From Echinicola shivajiensis (GTDB lineage Bacteria > Bacteroidota > Bacteroidia > Cytophagales > Cyclobacteriaceae), in the NCBI RefSeq assembly GCF_018642165.1, contig NZ_JAHHZM010000003.1:310001-374000 (forward strand): a stretch of 64,000 bases of DNA, written 5' to 3'. Below are positions 17,344 to 25,889 of the stretch, in pieces (within the stretch, counting starts at the first letter, position 1; every line of letters starts with the position of its first letter). A program made the position numbers and the translations under genes. The notes beneath the pieces are model-generated. The model made no database searches and had not been told where the DNA came from. It saw nothing but the letters and a program-made list of their open reading frames with translations.

Positions 17344-17919
17344 ATGAAAATACTATTCTTTACCTTGGGACTAATATGGTCCCAAATGACATTTGGACAA
17401 ATTGTTTATAGTCCTGTATTTATTGATCCATGTACGGAAGAACCTGTGAAAAGCGGAGTATTTTGGAGGATAGTAGATTCTACTAATAATGATGGAAAAA
17501 ATTATGTAGGAAGGCCTTCTGTTACACTTCCCAAAACAGGTAATTATACATTGGTTTGCCGAGCTGTTTCAGAAGCACCAATTAATATATCTATCAGTAC
17601 ACAAGAAACAGTTCGAGATACCTTCAACCTGTCTCAACTGCAAAGTATAGTTTGGATAAAGCCCAGTAAATCGATTGGAAATACCCCCAACATACCACCT
17701 AAGTATTTTCTTTGTAGTCCCGACAACCTTGCCAATGGAAAAGTAATGGATTACTATCGTAATGGGAAGCTTAGAATAGAAGGGACTTTCCAAAACGGAA
17801 TATTGATTGATACTCTGAGAGCCTATTACAGAACAGGAGAACTTTATAAGCTTGTCACTCCAAATGGAGATGGATACAAAGGAGTAAGGTATTCCATTGA
17901 TGGGAAGGTAATAGAATAG
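17344..17919 (+). CDS. Secreted protein with MORN/YwqK-like C-terminal repeats
   Basis: A 191-residue exported protein. The ATG at 17344 gives a compact signal peptide ending WSQMTFGQ; an ATG 12 bp upstream is a possible alternative. The middle has a small beta-rich domain that could be Ig-like or carboxypeptidase-regulatory-like. The C-terminus contains MORN/YwqK-type variants: GKVMDYYRNGKLRIEGTF, LRAYYRTGELYKLV and GVRYSIDGKVIE. Such repeats occur in many Bacteroidota surface and toxin-associated proteins; no function follows from them alone. No operon partner. Confidence 0.7.
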   Translation: MKILFFTLGLIWSQMTFGQIVYSPVFIDPCTEEPVKSGVFWRIVDSTNNDGKNYVGRPSVTLPKTGNYTLVCRAVSEAPINISISTQETVRDTFNLSQLQSIVWIKPSKSIGNTPNIPPKYFLCSPDNLANGKVMDYYRNGKLRIEGTFQNGILIDTLRAYYRTGELYKLVTPNGDGYKGVRYSIDGKVIE

Positions 17920-18085
17920 CACCATCACTTAAGAGAAGTTTCTGAAAATTAAACAATCAAGCCGTGTTTCTCCCGGTTATTGGGATGGTCCATTTACGGT
18001 TATAGGTCACCGTTGCTGTTGGACTTGTTTAATATCCCAGTTTTAAACCTAAAACATTAGCCTGCAGTTACTATTCAAGCATAGT

Positions 18086-18146
18086 ACATCGAGGAGATAT
18101 CGTAGGAACATCGAGGAGACATCGTGGGAACGTCTAGGGAACGTCC
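18086..18146 (+). repeat. 22-bp tandem repeat, two units plus a decayed third
   Basis: ACATCGAGGAGATATCGTAGGA (18086-18107) is followed directly by a second unit (18108-18129) with two changes and then a degenerate 17-bp remainder (ACGTCTAGGGAACGTCC). There are no spacers, so it is not a CRISPR. Confidence 0.7.
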
Positions 18147-18405
18147 AAATTTTATTTGGTTGGGACTGATTGCTTTAGTTTTGCATATTTCTAAGAAATA
18201 ATTTACCTGTAGGTAACGTATCCCCAAGGAAACCCCAAGGTAGCTGCTAGAAAAAGGCTAGAGAGCCGAGACCCAGTCCACAATAATAGAGTTCTGCCAA
18301 ATTCAGTCAAATAAAGTTTTTCTTCTGATGAGCAGTCAGCAGTGAATAGGGATTTGGTGATTTGCTCCACTTACTCGGGTAGTATAGATCAAGTGGAGCT
18401 TTGGA

Positions 18406-18442
18406 TACACCTTCGCATCCTTGGAATTTGTAATTCCTGTAA
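18406..18442 (+). repeat. Short dispersed repeat, copy 2
   Basis: Second copy of the 37-bp block at 17218-17254, here just downstream of the inverted repeat GCTCCACTT/AAGTGGAGC. Confidence 0.55.
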
Positions 18443-18929
18443 TGTTGAACGAATATAAACTTGGGAGTGGGAATTATTACAGTCGAAATTAAAAGAGAGA
18501 GTCCAGTTAATTTCCTTATTTGGTGGTTTTGGGGGAGGAATAGGGTGGGGCTGACCTGCAAGCTGGCCACTCGCTAAAAACAGTCCCTGACTGTTTTCTT
18601 CACGCTCGTCCCCCTATGGATGCTCCCATGCCTAGTATACCCCTAGTATAGGATACGTTTACTTTTGGCTAAATTCTAAGAAACTGTGGTATTTTTCAAA
18701 GGGTGTTATTTGGGTGTCCCTTTGGATAGGTCCAGGCTAAATTTCGTTCAACCCCTCGTACTAACCTTTAGATATCTACGATTAACAGCCTTCTGCATTA
18801 GCGGTAGGGAAAAGCAAAATCATAAAGAAAAGAATATCTGAAAAGTACCATATAACCAAGCCATTTTATTTGGCACTTCGGAATATTGCAACTAATAGAG
18901 TAAGGTCTATATATTATTATTGATCCTTA

Positions 18930-19202
18930 AAGGAGGCCCTTGGAATATCCGGTTTTGAACAATTTCGGAGGGTGTTAAGAAAATGGGTTAGCTTGCGAAG
19001 TGGACGAGCAAGATCCACTCATTTTTAACCAATAGCAATTTTTCAAAATTAAATTGGGTAAAAGTAGTACCATTGAAATCGAAATCTATCAATTTGAAGA
19101 GCTTGCCCGCCGAAGGAGGGATATTTCAAAGGCCTAGATTTTTGGTCCTTTTCATCAATAGCTTGTCCCGAAAGCTTTCGGGAGAAATGCGAAGCATTCA
19201 TG
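18930..19202 (+). repeat. Dispersed repeat family C, copy 3 (most complete)
   Basis: It starts with ATATCCGGTTTTGAAC and GGGTGTTAAGAAAATGG, then the AGTGGACGAGCAAGATCCACT segment, CAATTTTTCAAAATTAAATTGG, AGGCCTAGATTTTTGGTCC and TTTTCATCAATAGC. It ends with the palindrome CCCGAAAGCTTTCGGG and GAGAAATGCGAAGCATTCATGAT. It combines the left part of copy 2 with the right part of copy 1, so it shows the full element. Confidence 0.7.
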
Positions 19203-19617
19203 ATAACCTTTAAAAGTCTATATATACCTGAATAAAAGGACAAGAAAAATAACTTAAGCATATGAAAATCTAATTCTACCTGCAAAGCGCTGAATAGCCC
19301 TATTTTATATTCCCCTTAATCCGCCTTTATCCCCATAATTCTCCTTAAATTAGTTTAGAAGCTGAGGCTGTCATTTAGCTAATTGTGAAATTTATCAGAG
19401 GCCATACCATTGAATTGATTTGACCGCCTTGCAGGTATTGAGCGTTAAGAAATTTAAGAAGAGGGTTGGAAAAAGATGCAGGCATGTTTGACGTGTTGCT
19501 GCTCGCAAAAGTGATTGGCAGATAATCAGGAGGAGTTTGTCTGCATGAGGGAGGACTTCAATTTTAGCTAAATAGATGTACAGCGGCGGGGTTTCCTCCT
19601 TAGGCGGACAGGTTTTG

Positions 19618-19649
19618 GTTACTTTTTTGACCTGAAGCAAAAAAGTAAC
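19618..19649. repeat. Perfect 12-bp inverted repeat upstream of the kinase-like gene
   Basis: GTTACTTTTTTG (19618-19629) and CAAAAAAGTAAC (19638-19649) flank an 8-nt loop. It could form a hairpin in RNA from either strand, about 110 bp before the pyruvate-kinase-like gene. It may be a repeat remnant rather than a terminator, since no gene ends nearby. Confidence 0.6.
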
Positions 19650-19756
19650 ATAGTAGATGATAGCTAAAATGTCATAAAAGGCGAATTATGGTGAATATGG
19701 CACACATTTAAACTTTAGAATACCGTCATCAAATTTAAAATGAAAATTTGTCAAAA

Positions 19757-21277
19757 ATGGACACTAAGGTATTAGTAAAGGAACTTTCGGAAATTCTTGC
19801 TGAGATCATTGGCAGCGAAACTTTTATCGATAACTATACCCAAAAAGTACATCCCTATTATCAGCTCAGTGCCAAAAACCTGATGCGTTACCTGATCCTG
19901 CGCAATAAGGATTTGAGGAAATACCATGGCCCTTTGTCAGACCTAGGGGTTTCTTCCTTGAGATCAGCGGAAGGTTATGTGTATAGCAACCTCTTCAATG
20001 TGGTCAAGAACCTGCACCTGATCCTGAATACTCCATTTCATTTAAAATATGATTTAGACAGCATCGGCTATACAAAGAGTTTTGAGCTTATCCGCCTGCA
20101 TGCCAACAGTCTGTTCAATGAGACCAAGAAGGAGCATTTTACCAAAATCATGGTCACCCTGCCGGATGAATCCGTTGAGGATAAGGACTTGATCAAGGAC
20201 ATGATCTTGAGTGGGATGGAGATCGCCAGGATCAATCTGAGCCATGGCAATAAGGAAATGTGGAAGAAGATGATTGCCAATATCAGGGCCGCAGAAAAGG
20301 AAACCGGTCGCAAGATCAATATCTATATGGACCTGTCCGGCCCCAAACTCCGCACTGCCAAGATTGAATATATTTCCAAGAAAGGCAAAAGTAAAAAGAG
20401 CATGCCTGTTCAGGTGGGCGAGCAAATCATACTGGCAAAAAAAGAAGATTTCCATAAAGGGTCAAAACCCGATAAAAAGCAGGATAAGGAAGAAAAAGTA
20501 ATTAGAGTGCTGCTCAATGAGGTAGTGGATGATGCAAAAATTGGGGACAGCATTTTATTTGATGATGGGATGGTCAAAGGCATTGTGGTGGATAAAAAGG
20601 AGCATCATCTGAAGCTGGAATTGACCGAATGCCATAAGTCAAAAATTGGCTCCCATAAAGGGATCAACCTGCCCCAAACCCAACTGAATTTGCCGGCCCT
20701 GACCAAAAAGGATGAAGCCGATCTACCCTTTGTTTGCCAATATGCGGACATCTTAGGGTATTCCTTTGTTCGGACGGCTAAGGATGTTGAAATTCTTTAT
20801 CGAGAACTTGAAAAATACCAATCTGAACATTTGGGGATTGTCTTTAAAATAGAAAACAGGGAGGCTTTTGAACATCTCCCTGAAATCTTGATCAAGGGCA
20901 TGGAACGGGATGAAATCGGGGTGATGATCGCCCGTGGCGACCTGGCCGTGGAAATAGGCTTTGAAAGGATTTCGGAGGTGCAAAATGAAATCTTGTGGTT
21001 GTGTGAGGCGGCGCATATTCCAGTGATCTGGGCCACGCAAGTGCTGGAGAACCTGGCCAAGACAGGCATTCCCACCAGGGCAGAGATCAGTGATGTGACC
21101 CTGTCTGTACAGGCGGAGTGCGTCATGTTGAACAAGGGCCCCAATATCCTTCATGCTATCCGGGTATTAAAGGATATCCTATCCAGAATGGAAGGCCATA
21201 CCCGTAAGAAAAAGAATGCCATGCGGGCCTTGAATGTCGCAACTCAATTTGTTAAAAAGCAGAGCAAAGGGGATTAG
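19757..21277 (+). CDS. Atypical pyruvate-kinase-like protein with N-terminal extension
   Basis: About 506 residues from the ATG at 19757; a TTG 9 bp earlier is also in frame. After a mostly helical N-terminal extension of about 125 residues comes a pyruvate kinase barrel: KIMVTLPDE, EIARINLSHG, YMDLSGPKLRT, GYSFVRTAKDVEIL, IVFKIENREAFEHLPEI, GVMIARGDLAVEIGFE, VIWATQVLENLA..GIPTRAEISDV. The phosphate and metal ligands of the canonical DTKGPEIR, KIEN and ARGDLG motifs are largely kept. The usual SGETA block is replaced by NKGPN, and the allosteric C-terminal domain is missing. This is a non-housekeeping paralogue; activity as a pyruvate kinase is plausible but uncertain. It stands alone between repeat regions. 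Confidence 0.85.
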   Translation: MDTKVLVKELSEILAEIIGSETFIDNYTQKVHPYYQLSAKNLMRYLILRNKDLRKYHGPLSDLGVSSLRSAEGYVYSNLFNVVKNLHLILNTPFHLKYDLDSIGYTKSFELIRLHANSLFNETKKEHFTKIMVTLPDESVEDKDLIKDMILSGMEIARINLSHGNKEMWKKMIANIRAAEKETGRKINIYMDLSGPKLRTAKIEYISKKGKSKKSMPVQVGEQIILAKKEDFHKGSKPDKKQDKEEKVIRVLLNEVVDDAKIGDSILFDDGMVKGIVVDKKEHHLKLELTECHKSKIGSHKGINLPQTQLNLPALTKKDEADLPFVCQYADILGYSFVRTAKDVEILYRELEKYQSEHLGIVFKIENREAFEHLPEILIKGMERDEIGVMIARGDLAVEIGFERISEVQNEILWLCEAAHIPVIWATQVLENLAKTGIPTRAEISDVTLSVQAECVMLNKGPNILHAIRVLKDILSRMEGHTRKKKNAMRALNVATQFVKKQSKGD

Positions 21278-21354
21278 GGCTGATTGTTTTTTATTTAACC
21301 ATAGGGGGATCGGAGGACTCAGAGGAAGATAGGCTGTTATTCTGTCGATATCTC

Positions 21355-21606
21355 TTGCTGTTCCAAGTCTTTAGCGCAGCGGTGATTTGGAACGATTATA
21401 AGTTGGAGTCTCCAGACTGCCCGTTTCGATCTATTAGCCAAAAGGCAGGTTCCGTTTTATGAGATTGTTCGACTCCCTTCGGGGTCGCGTGGATTTTTGA
21501 GGCATCAGGTTTACGTATGTTTTACCCCTCCGGGGTAAGTAGCAAATTGGTTATAGGTTATTGGTCAATATACCATTAGTGAACTAGTACTGTTTTGAAT
21601 TTAACC
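21355..21606 (+). repeat. Dispersed repeat family A, copy 1
   Basis: Ordered blocks shared with 23631-24276: TGCTGTTCCAAGTCTTTAGC, GGAGTCTCCAGACT (hairpin), TTCGATCT, GTTCGACTCCCTTCGGGGTCG (hairpin), TACGTATGTTTTACCCCTCC then GGGGTAAGTAG (hairpin), GGTCAATATACCATTAG, and CTAGTACTG..TTGAATTTAA. No reading frame is conserved between copies. Confidence 0.75.
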
Positions 21607-21650
21607 AGAGAGGGCTCGGAGAGCGCTTAGGAAGGGAGGCAGTCACATAA

Positions 21651-21749
21651 CTTGTCATCCTGACTAAGGAAGGATCTCTTCCGGTAATGATGTGGAAAGA
21701 GATTCTTTCCCGATATCCTCGGGACAAGCTCTATCGTCAGAATGATAAG
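21651..21749. repeat. Small inverted-repeat element
   Basis: CTTGTCATCCTGAC (21651-21664) pairs with GTCAGAATGATAAG (21736-21749) with two mismatches. Between them ATCTCTTCC and GGAAAGAGAT form a second stem. This GTCATCCTGA-type hairpin resembles small non-autonomous repeats seen in many genomes; its origin here is unknown. Confidence 0.6.
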
Positions 21750-21824
21750 ATTTTTGATTTAAAAGACAAGTGCTAGAATTCCTATGGCCTTTAAATATTG
21801 CCTCCGTTTATCAGTTATCAAAGA

Positions 21825-23348
21825 TTAAAAATCCGTTTTGGCATAATTATATATTTTCAGCTCATCGATATAAAATGGTTTCTTGCGATCCCACCAATCA
21901 CTTGTGCCACCTGCAATATCTGCTTGTTCGCCTACTTTAGTGCCCCATCCTGCTTCGCTTGTGGCGGCTGCTTTTTCTCCATTAATATATAATTGGATGG
22001 TTTCCCCGGAACCATCAATGCCCGATCTGTCCCAAACGACTACCAAGTGAATCCATTTGTCTCTATTATCAGGATTATAATCAAAATTTGGAACGCTAAT
22101 GGCCACCCGATTTCCGCCAAATTCCAAGTAAAATTCCAATTGAGAATATGCATAATTGATATCACCATCATCAGGCTGGTCACCTGTGCCCCAATTTTCA
22201 AATCCCATGCCGGAGCCAAGGCCTAATCTTCCATCAAATATATGGTTACTATCCCCAGAATCGAAGCTAGCAATTCCTGTTTGGAAATAATAGCATTCAA
22301 TGGTTCCCCGTTCAGGGTCAATGATTGATGGAAGGTTATTGAGCACGAGGTTAGGTACAGAGAGAAAGATGGGAGTGTCAAAATCATAGGAGGTCATGGT
22401 GACTGCATTTCCTTCAACCCCTGGGACATATTCCCGGTTGATGAGGATATTCTCATCGTAAAATAGTTCCAGATTGGGGCCTACTTCACTGTTCAGGACT
22501 TCTTCATCACTTCCCAGTTTGTTCCAGAAAACCAACTGGTCTTCTTCGGGTTTAAGGATAATGATGAGTGGATTGTGTTTATCATAATCATCTTGAAGTG
22601 CTGAACTTTTAAAGGTTTGTAGAAAGTCTTGGAATCCGGTTTTTTGAATCTTTAGACTATAGTTATTATAGTGCTCGGGAAGGTTTAGCCAATTCGTTTC
22701 GGCTATCAATTCTGTAGAATAGGAAAATTTCTGACTCCTATCATAGATGGAAATTTGGGCAGTAGCAGGTACCGGGTCCTCCTTGTCATTCCCCTGAACA
22801 AAAACTGCAATTGGAAATTCGAAAGTGTCGATGGGATCAAAACTGAAGGAGGCATAACCAAAGTCCTCGGGTGTGGCATCAGTTATGGAAAGTACCTCGG
22901 GAATGATCTGCTCCACGGTGTTTTTATCCACCTTGATGGCGATCTCTAGGGGTTGCATCACCAGGTAGGATTTGGCTGAGCCTTCCATTGGGCTGGCATA
23001 TTTTACTTTATTGTTCCGTCCCAGTACCATAAACTCATAGAGGAAGTAATTTCCCGGTTTTAGCATCAAGGGTTCACTGATATAACTGCCGTTGAAGTTA
23101 AAAAGCGATAGTTTTTTAGCGGTCACAACAGTTTTATCATTGGCATCTTTAATGCTCACAATCACCGCGGCTACTTGTTCCATATTTGGTTGCCTCCTTT
23201 CATTTGGGGCGGATAAATTAGGAGCTTCAAAGCTGAATTTAACCAGTTGTTGTTCGAGTGCGTCTTTTTCCTGAATGTCACAGGAAAATGTTAATAGGGT
23301 TATAATCCACCCTGTAAGGATAAGAAGGTTTTTGGTTAATTTTTTCAT
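21825..23348 (-). CDS. LamG-like surface lipoprotein
   Basis: A 507-residue lipoprotein: the signal ends LLTFSC with Cys23. Residues about 35-270 contain beta-rich DUF4493-like or Ig-like sequence (LMLKPGNYFLYEFMV, AVFVQGNDKEDPVPATAQISIYD). The C-terminal 200 residues form a concanavalin/LamG-like sandwich, shown by RGTIECYYFQTG, DKWIHLVVVWDRSG, ETIQLYINGEKAA and PFYIDELKIYNYAKTDF. LamG domains bind glycans or proteins, so an outer-membrane adhesive or glycan-binding role is reasonable. It is monocistronic and flanked on both sides by family A repeats. Confidence 0.75.
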   Translation of the reverse strand: MKKLTKNLLILTGWIITLLTFSCDIQEKDALEQQLVKFSFEAPNLSAPNERRQPNMEQVAAVIVSIKDANDKTVVTAKKLSLFNFNGSYISEPLMLKPGNYFLYEFMVLGRNNKVKYASPMEGSAKSYLVMQPLEIAIKVDKNTVEQIIPEVLSITDATPEDFGYASFSFDPIDTFEFPIAVFVQGNDKEDPVPATAQISIYDRSQKFSYSTELIAETNWLNLPEHYNNYSLKIQKTGFQDFLQTFKSSALQDDYDKHNPLIIILKPEEDQLVFWNKLGSDEEVLNSEVGPNLELFYDENILINREYVPGVEGNAVTMTSYDFDTPIFLSVPNLVLNNLPSIIDPERGTIECYYFQTGIASFDSGDSNHIFDGRLGLGSGMGFENWGTGDQPDDGDINYAYSQLEFYLEFGGNRVAISVPNFDYNPDNRDKWIHLVVVWDRSGIDGSGETIQLYINGEKAAATSEAGWGTKVGEQADIAGGTSDWWDRKKPFYIDELKIYNYAKTDF

Positions 23349-23630
23349 GGGTTAAAAAGGTTAATAAAAAATGGAAACAGACAAAATTTACACGTAACAG
23401 GTAAAAAAGGTACAAAAAATCATTCGTTAATAGGAGCGGATTCAGTGCTATCAGGGATGAGCAAAAGGGATTTGTATATCAGTTGCATAATTAAATAAAT
23501 GCATCCCTAAAAAGTTTTAGCAAAAAGTGAATCTTTAGAATTGGCTGCTCTTTAATTGATCACTCAGGATAATTATCGACCTTGTCCTAAGAGCAATGCT
23601 TATGCAGAGGATCTTGCACAGTCATTGCCT

Positions 23631-23900
23631 CGTTGTCCCAAGTCTTTAGCGCAGTGGTGACTTGGAACAATTAATAAGTTGGAGTCTCCAGACTCCTTAT
23701 TTCGATCTCTCCATATAAATTTCTGCCACACTAAAAGGCAGGTTCACTTTTACGCCCCTGTTCGACCCTCTTCGGGGTCGCGGGGATTTTATGTGATATG
23801 ACGATTACGTATGTTTTACCCCTCCGGGGTAAGTAGTAAATCTATCGTAGTTTATGAGGCAATATATCATTAGCCTCCTAGTACTGCTTTAAATTTAATC
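23631..23900 (+). repeat. Dispersed repeat family A, copy 2
   Basis: First unit of the tandem array: CCAAGTCTTTAGCGCAG, GTGACTTGG, GGAGTCTCCAGACTCC, TTATTTCGATCT, TTCGACCCTCTTCGGGGTCGCGGGGATTT, TACGTATGTTTTACCCCTCC and GGGGTAAGTAG, ending CTAGTACTGCTTTAAATTTAATC. Confidence 0.8.
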
Positions 23901-24170
23901 CTGCTGTTCCAAGTCTTTAACGTAGCGGTGACTTGGAACAATTAATTAAGTAGGAGTCTCCTGACTCCTTATTTCGATCTGTCCAGATAAATTTCTGCCA
24001 CACCATAAATCTCCAAACTTTATGCTAAAAGGTAGGCTGTTTTTACGCCCCTGTTCGACCCCTTCAGGGTCGCGGGGATTTTATGTGATATGACGATTAC
24101 GTATGTTTTACCCCTCCGGGGTAGGCGGCAAATGGATTTTAGGTCATTGGTCAATATACCATTAGCCACT
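23901..24170 (+). repeat. Dispersed repeat family A, copy 3
   Basis: Direct repeat of the preceding unit, abutting it. The hairpin arms covary: GGAGTCTCCTGACTCC here against GGAGTCTCCAGACTCC, and CGACCCCTTCAGGGTCG against CGACCCTCTTCGGGGTCG. The downstream block TGATATGACGATTACGTATG is identical in both. Confidence 0.8.
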
Positions 24171-24276
24171 CTTGCTGTTCCATGTCTATAGCGCAACGGT
24201 GACTTGGAAAAAAAAATCGGGAGTCTGCTGACTCCCGATTTCAATCTCCCTACCACTTAGTACTGATTTTAAATTC
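24171..24276 (+). repeat. Dispersed repeat family A, copy 4 (internally deleted)
   Basis: Begins like the other units (CTTGCTGTTCCATGTCTATAGCGCAACGGTGACTTGG) and ends like them (TTAGTACTGATTTTAAATTC), but the middle 160 bp are missing. Its GGAGTC/GACTCC hairpin has been extended to a perfect 12-bp stem. Confidence 0.75.
24208..24242 (-). terminator. Rho-independent terminator of the minus-strand sulfatase, formed inside repeat A copy 4
   Basis: AAATCGGGAGTC (24214-24225), loop TGCT, GACTCCCGATTT (24230-24241). Read on the minus strand the stem is followed by nine T residues, about 100 bp downstream of the sulfatase stop codon. Confidence 0.8.
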
Positions 24277-24338
24277 TTGAAGACGGATATTTCCATCTGC
24301 ATTTATCTGTGGTTAACAATCTATTATCCTGTCCTTAA

Positions 24339-25889
24339 TCAATCCCCCAACTCCTTGAATTGGAATTTTTCGGTTGCAGCAGGAGTGTGTGCCTGCTGCA
24401 TGATCGCAGCGATTTTGGAAGTGATTTTCGGGAACTCCTTGGAAATGTTATTTTGCTCCTGGGGATCCTTTTCCAAGTCATATAATTCAATGTCCATATT
24501 GCCCTTAAATATATCCTTGCGGATGCCTTTCCATTTGCCCATCCTTACCGCTTGCTGGCCTTGGTATGAAGGGAATTCCCAGTAAAGGAATTCATGTTCC
24601 TTTTGGTCAGACTCACCCAACAATTCTGGTAAAAAGCTGATACCATCGATGTTTTCTGGGGCTTTGGTACCGGCCACCTCTGCCAGAGTAGGCATTACAT
24701 CCCAGAATGCAGAAACCAGGTCTGTTGTGCTACCTGCTTTGATTTTTCCTTCCCAAGAGGCAATCATAGGAACACGGATACCACCCTCATGCACAAAGCC
24801 CTTGCCCCAGCCATATTCGCTTTTGAAAGGTTTGGCGCTGTCGAAGAAGGGGGAATTGGTACCCCCATTATAGGTTGGCCCATTATCGGAAGTAAAGATG
24901 ATTAAGGTGTTTTCATATTGCCCTGTTTCCTTGAGCTTGGCCACGATTTCACCTACCTGTGCATCCAGGTAAGTGACCATGGCCGCATAGGTGGCTTTTG
25001 GGTAGCGGGTAGGGAAATATCCCTTGTTGCCCAAATAAGGCTCCTCATCCCCGAATTTCTTGACATACTTGTCCACGTATTCCTGTGGTACCTGCAATGG
25101 AGCATGGGTAAGGGGAGAGGCATAATATAGGAAAAATGGTTGGTCCTTGTTTTCCTCTATAAAGCCTAGCACTTCCTTTTGCATCAATTCAGGAGCATAG
25201 TCCTGTTGGAAAAATTTATCATAGCTGGCCAATTCATAAGGATCTGCTCCCTCGGGTATCTTAGTGCCCGGGGCTACGATTTCATTGTCCAACCAGACTT
25301 TTTCCTTGTTTTTCCAAAGATGTCTAGGGTAAAGGTTATGGGCTTGTCTTTGGCAGTTATAGCCATAAAAGAAATCAAATCCCCGATTATTCGGAATGCC
25401 TTCGGTCATTGGGGCGCCCAGTCCCCATTTGCCCACGATGCCCGTGGTGTATCCCACACCTTGTAGAACTTCACCAATGGTGGTTTCTTCTTTTGGAAAT
25501 GGTCTTTGGCCTTCCAAGTTGGGATCATTGATGGCTTTTTCATAATCCCAAACATCCCCTCTGGAATCCCACTCGTCATTTCCACGGATAAAGGCATGTC
25601 CCAAATGCTTCCCGGTCAATAAAACAAATCTGGAAGGGGCACAAACAGGAGCGCCGGAATAATGGTCCGTGAAGCGCATACCGCTGGCTGCCAAGGCATC
25701 TAAGTTCGGTGTTTCTATCAGTTCCTGCTCATAGCTGCCCAACTCGGCATAGCCCAGGTCATCCGCCAGGATATAGATGATATTGGGCTTTTCGTTTTTA
25801 GCTTCCTCGCTCGTTGCGGAGGACTGACAGCTGCTGAACAATCCAGTACCTGCAAGGCTTATAAGCGCCATCAAATAGTGATATTTCAT
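24339..25889 (-). CDS. Type I sulfatase (S1 family), lipoprotein
   Basis: A 516-residue arylsulfatase-type enzyme. The ATG at 25889 is preferred to a TTG three codons upstream; it gives a signal with lipobox LFSSC (Cys21). PNIIYILADDLGYAELG (35-51) holds the metal-binding Asp pair. Cys83 in PVCAPSRFVLLTGKH is the formylglycine residue. GIVGKWGLG, SPLTHAPL and IIFTSDNGP supply further active-site residues, and YDLEKDPQEQNNI closes the domain. It would desulfate a carbohydrate in the periplasm after maturation by an enzyme not found in this window. It is monocistronic, with its own terminator inside a repeat. Confidence 0.93.
   Translation of the reverse strand: MKYHYLMALISLAGTGLFSSCQSSATSEEAKNEKPNIIYILADDLGYAELGSYEQELIETPNLDALAASGMRFTDHYSGAPVCAPSRFVLLTGKHLGHAFIRGNDEWDSRGDVWDYEKAINDPNLEGQRPFPKEETTIGEVLQGVGYTTGIVGKWGLGAPMTEGIPNNRGFDFFYGYNCQRQAHNLYPRHLWKNKEKVWLDNEIVAPGTKIPEGADPYELASYDKFFQQDYAPELMQKEVLGFIEENKDQPFFLYYASPLTHAPLQVPQEYVDKYVKKFGDEEPYLGNKGYFPTRYPKATYAAMVTYLDAQVGEIVAKLKETGQYENTLIIFTSDNGPTYNGGTNSPFFDSAKPFKSEYGWGKGFVHEGGIRVPMIASWEGKIKAGSTTDLVSAFWDVMPTLAEVAGTKAPENIDGISFLPELLGESDQKEHEFLYWEFPSYQGQQAVRMGKWKGIRKDIFKGNMDIELYDLEKDPQEQNNISKEFPKITSKIAAIMQQAHTPAATEKFQFKELGD

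Larger units (their letters stand above)
17920..19756. other. Repeat-rich 1.8-kb non-coding region
   Basis: No credible gene. It contains a short 22-bp repeat (18086-18146) and a 9-bp inverted repeat GCTCCACTT/AAGTGGAGC (18364-18372, 18391-18399). It also holds the second 37-bp repeat (18406-18442), a full family C element (18930-19202) and a strong palindrome near the kinase gene (19618-19649). The short frames present have no protein-like features. Confidence 0.65.
21278..21824. other. Non-coding repeat region downstream of the kinase-like gene
   Basis: About 550 bp without a gene. It contains a full copy of repeat family A (21355-21606) and a separate 100-bp inverted-repeat element (21651-21749). 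The remainder shows no recognisable signal. Confidence 0.65.
23349..24338. other. Non-coding region dominated by a tandem family A array
   Basis: The first 280 bp hold the AT-rich upstream region of the LamG lipoprotein. From 23631 to 24276 there are two full and one shortened family A repeats in direct tandem order. Frames such as 24020-24256 lie inside the repeats and are not genes. Confidence 0.7.

Noticed and set aside
18086-18146. CRISPR-like repeat
   Set aside because: Units abut without spacers, and no cas gene is present.
19618-19649. GTTACTTTTTTG/CAAAAAAGTAAC hairpin as a transcription terminator
   Set aside because: No gene ends within 1.5 kb upstream on the + strand, and none ends just left of it on the minus strand; it was kept only as an inverted repeat.
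24040-24080. TTCGACCCCTTCAGGGTCG resembling a tRNA T-arm
   Set aside because: There is no acceptor, D or anticodon arm around it, and the same hairpin recurs in each family A repeat.
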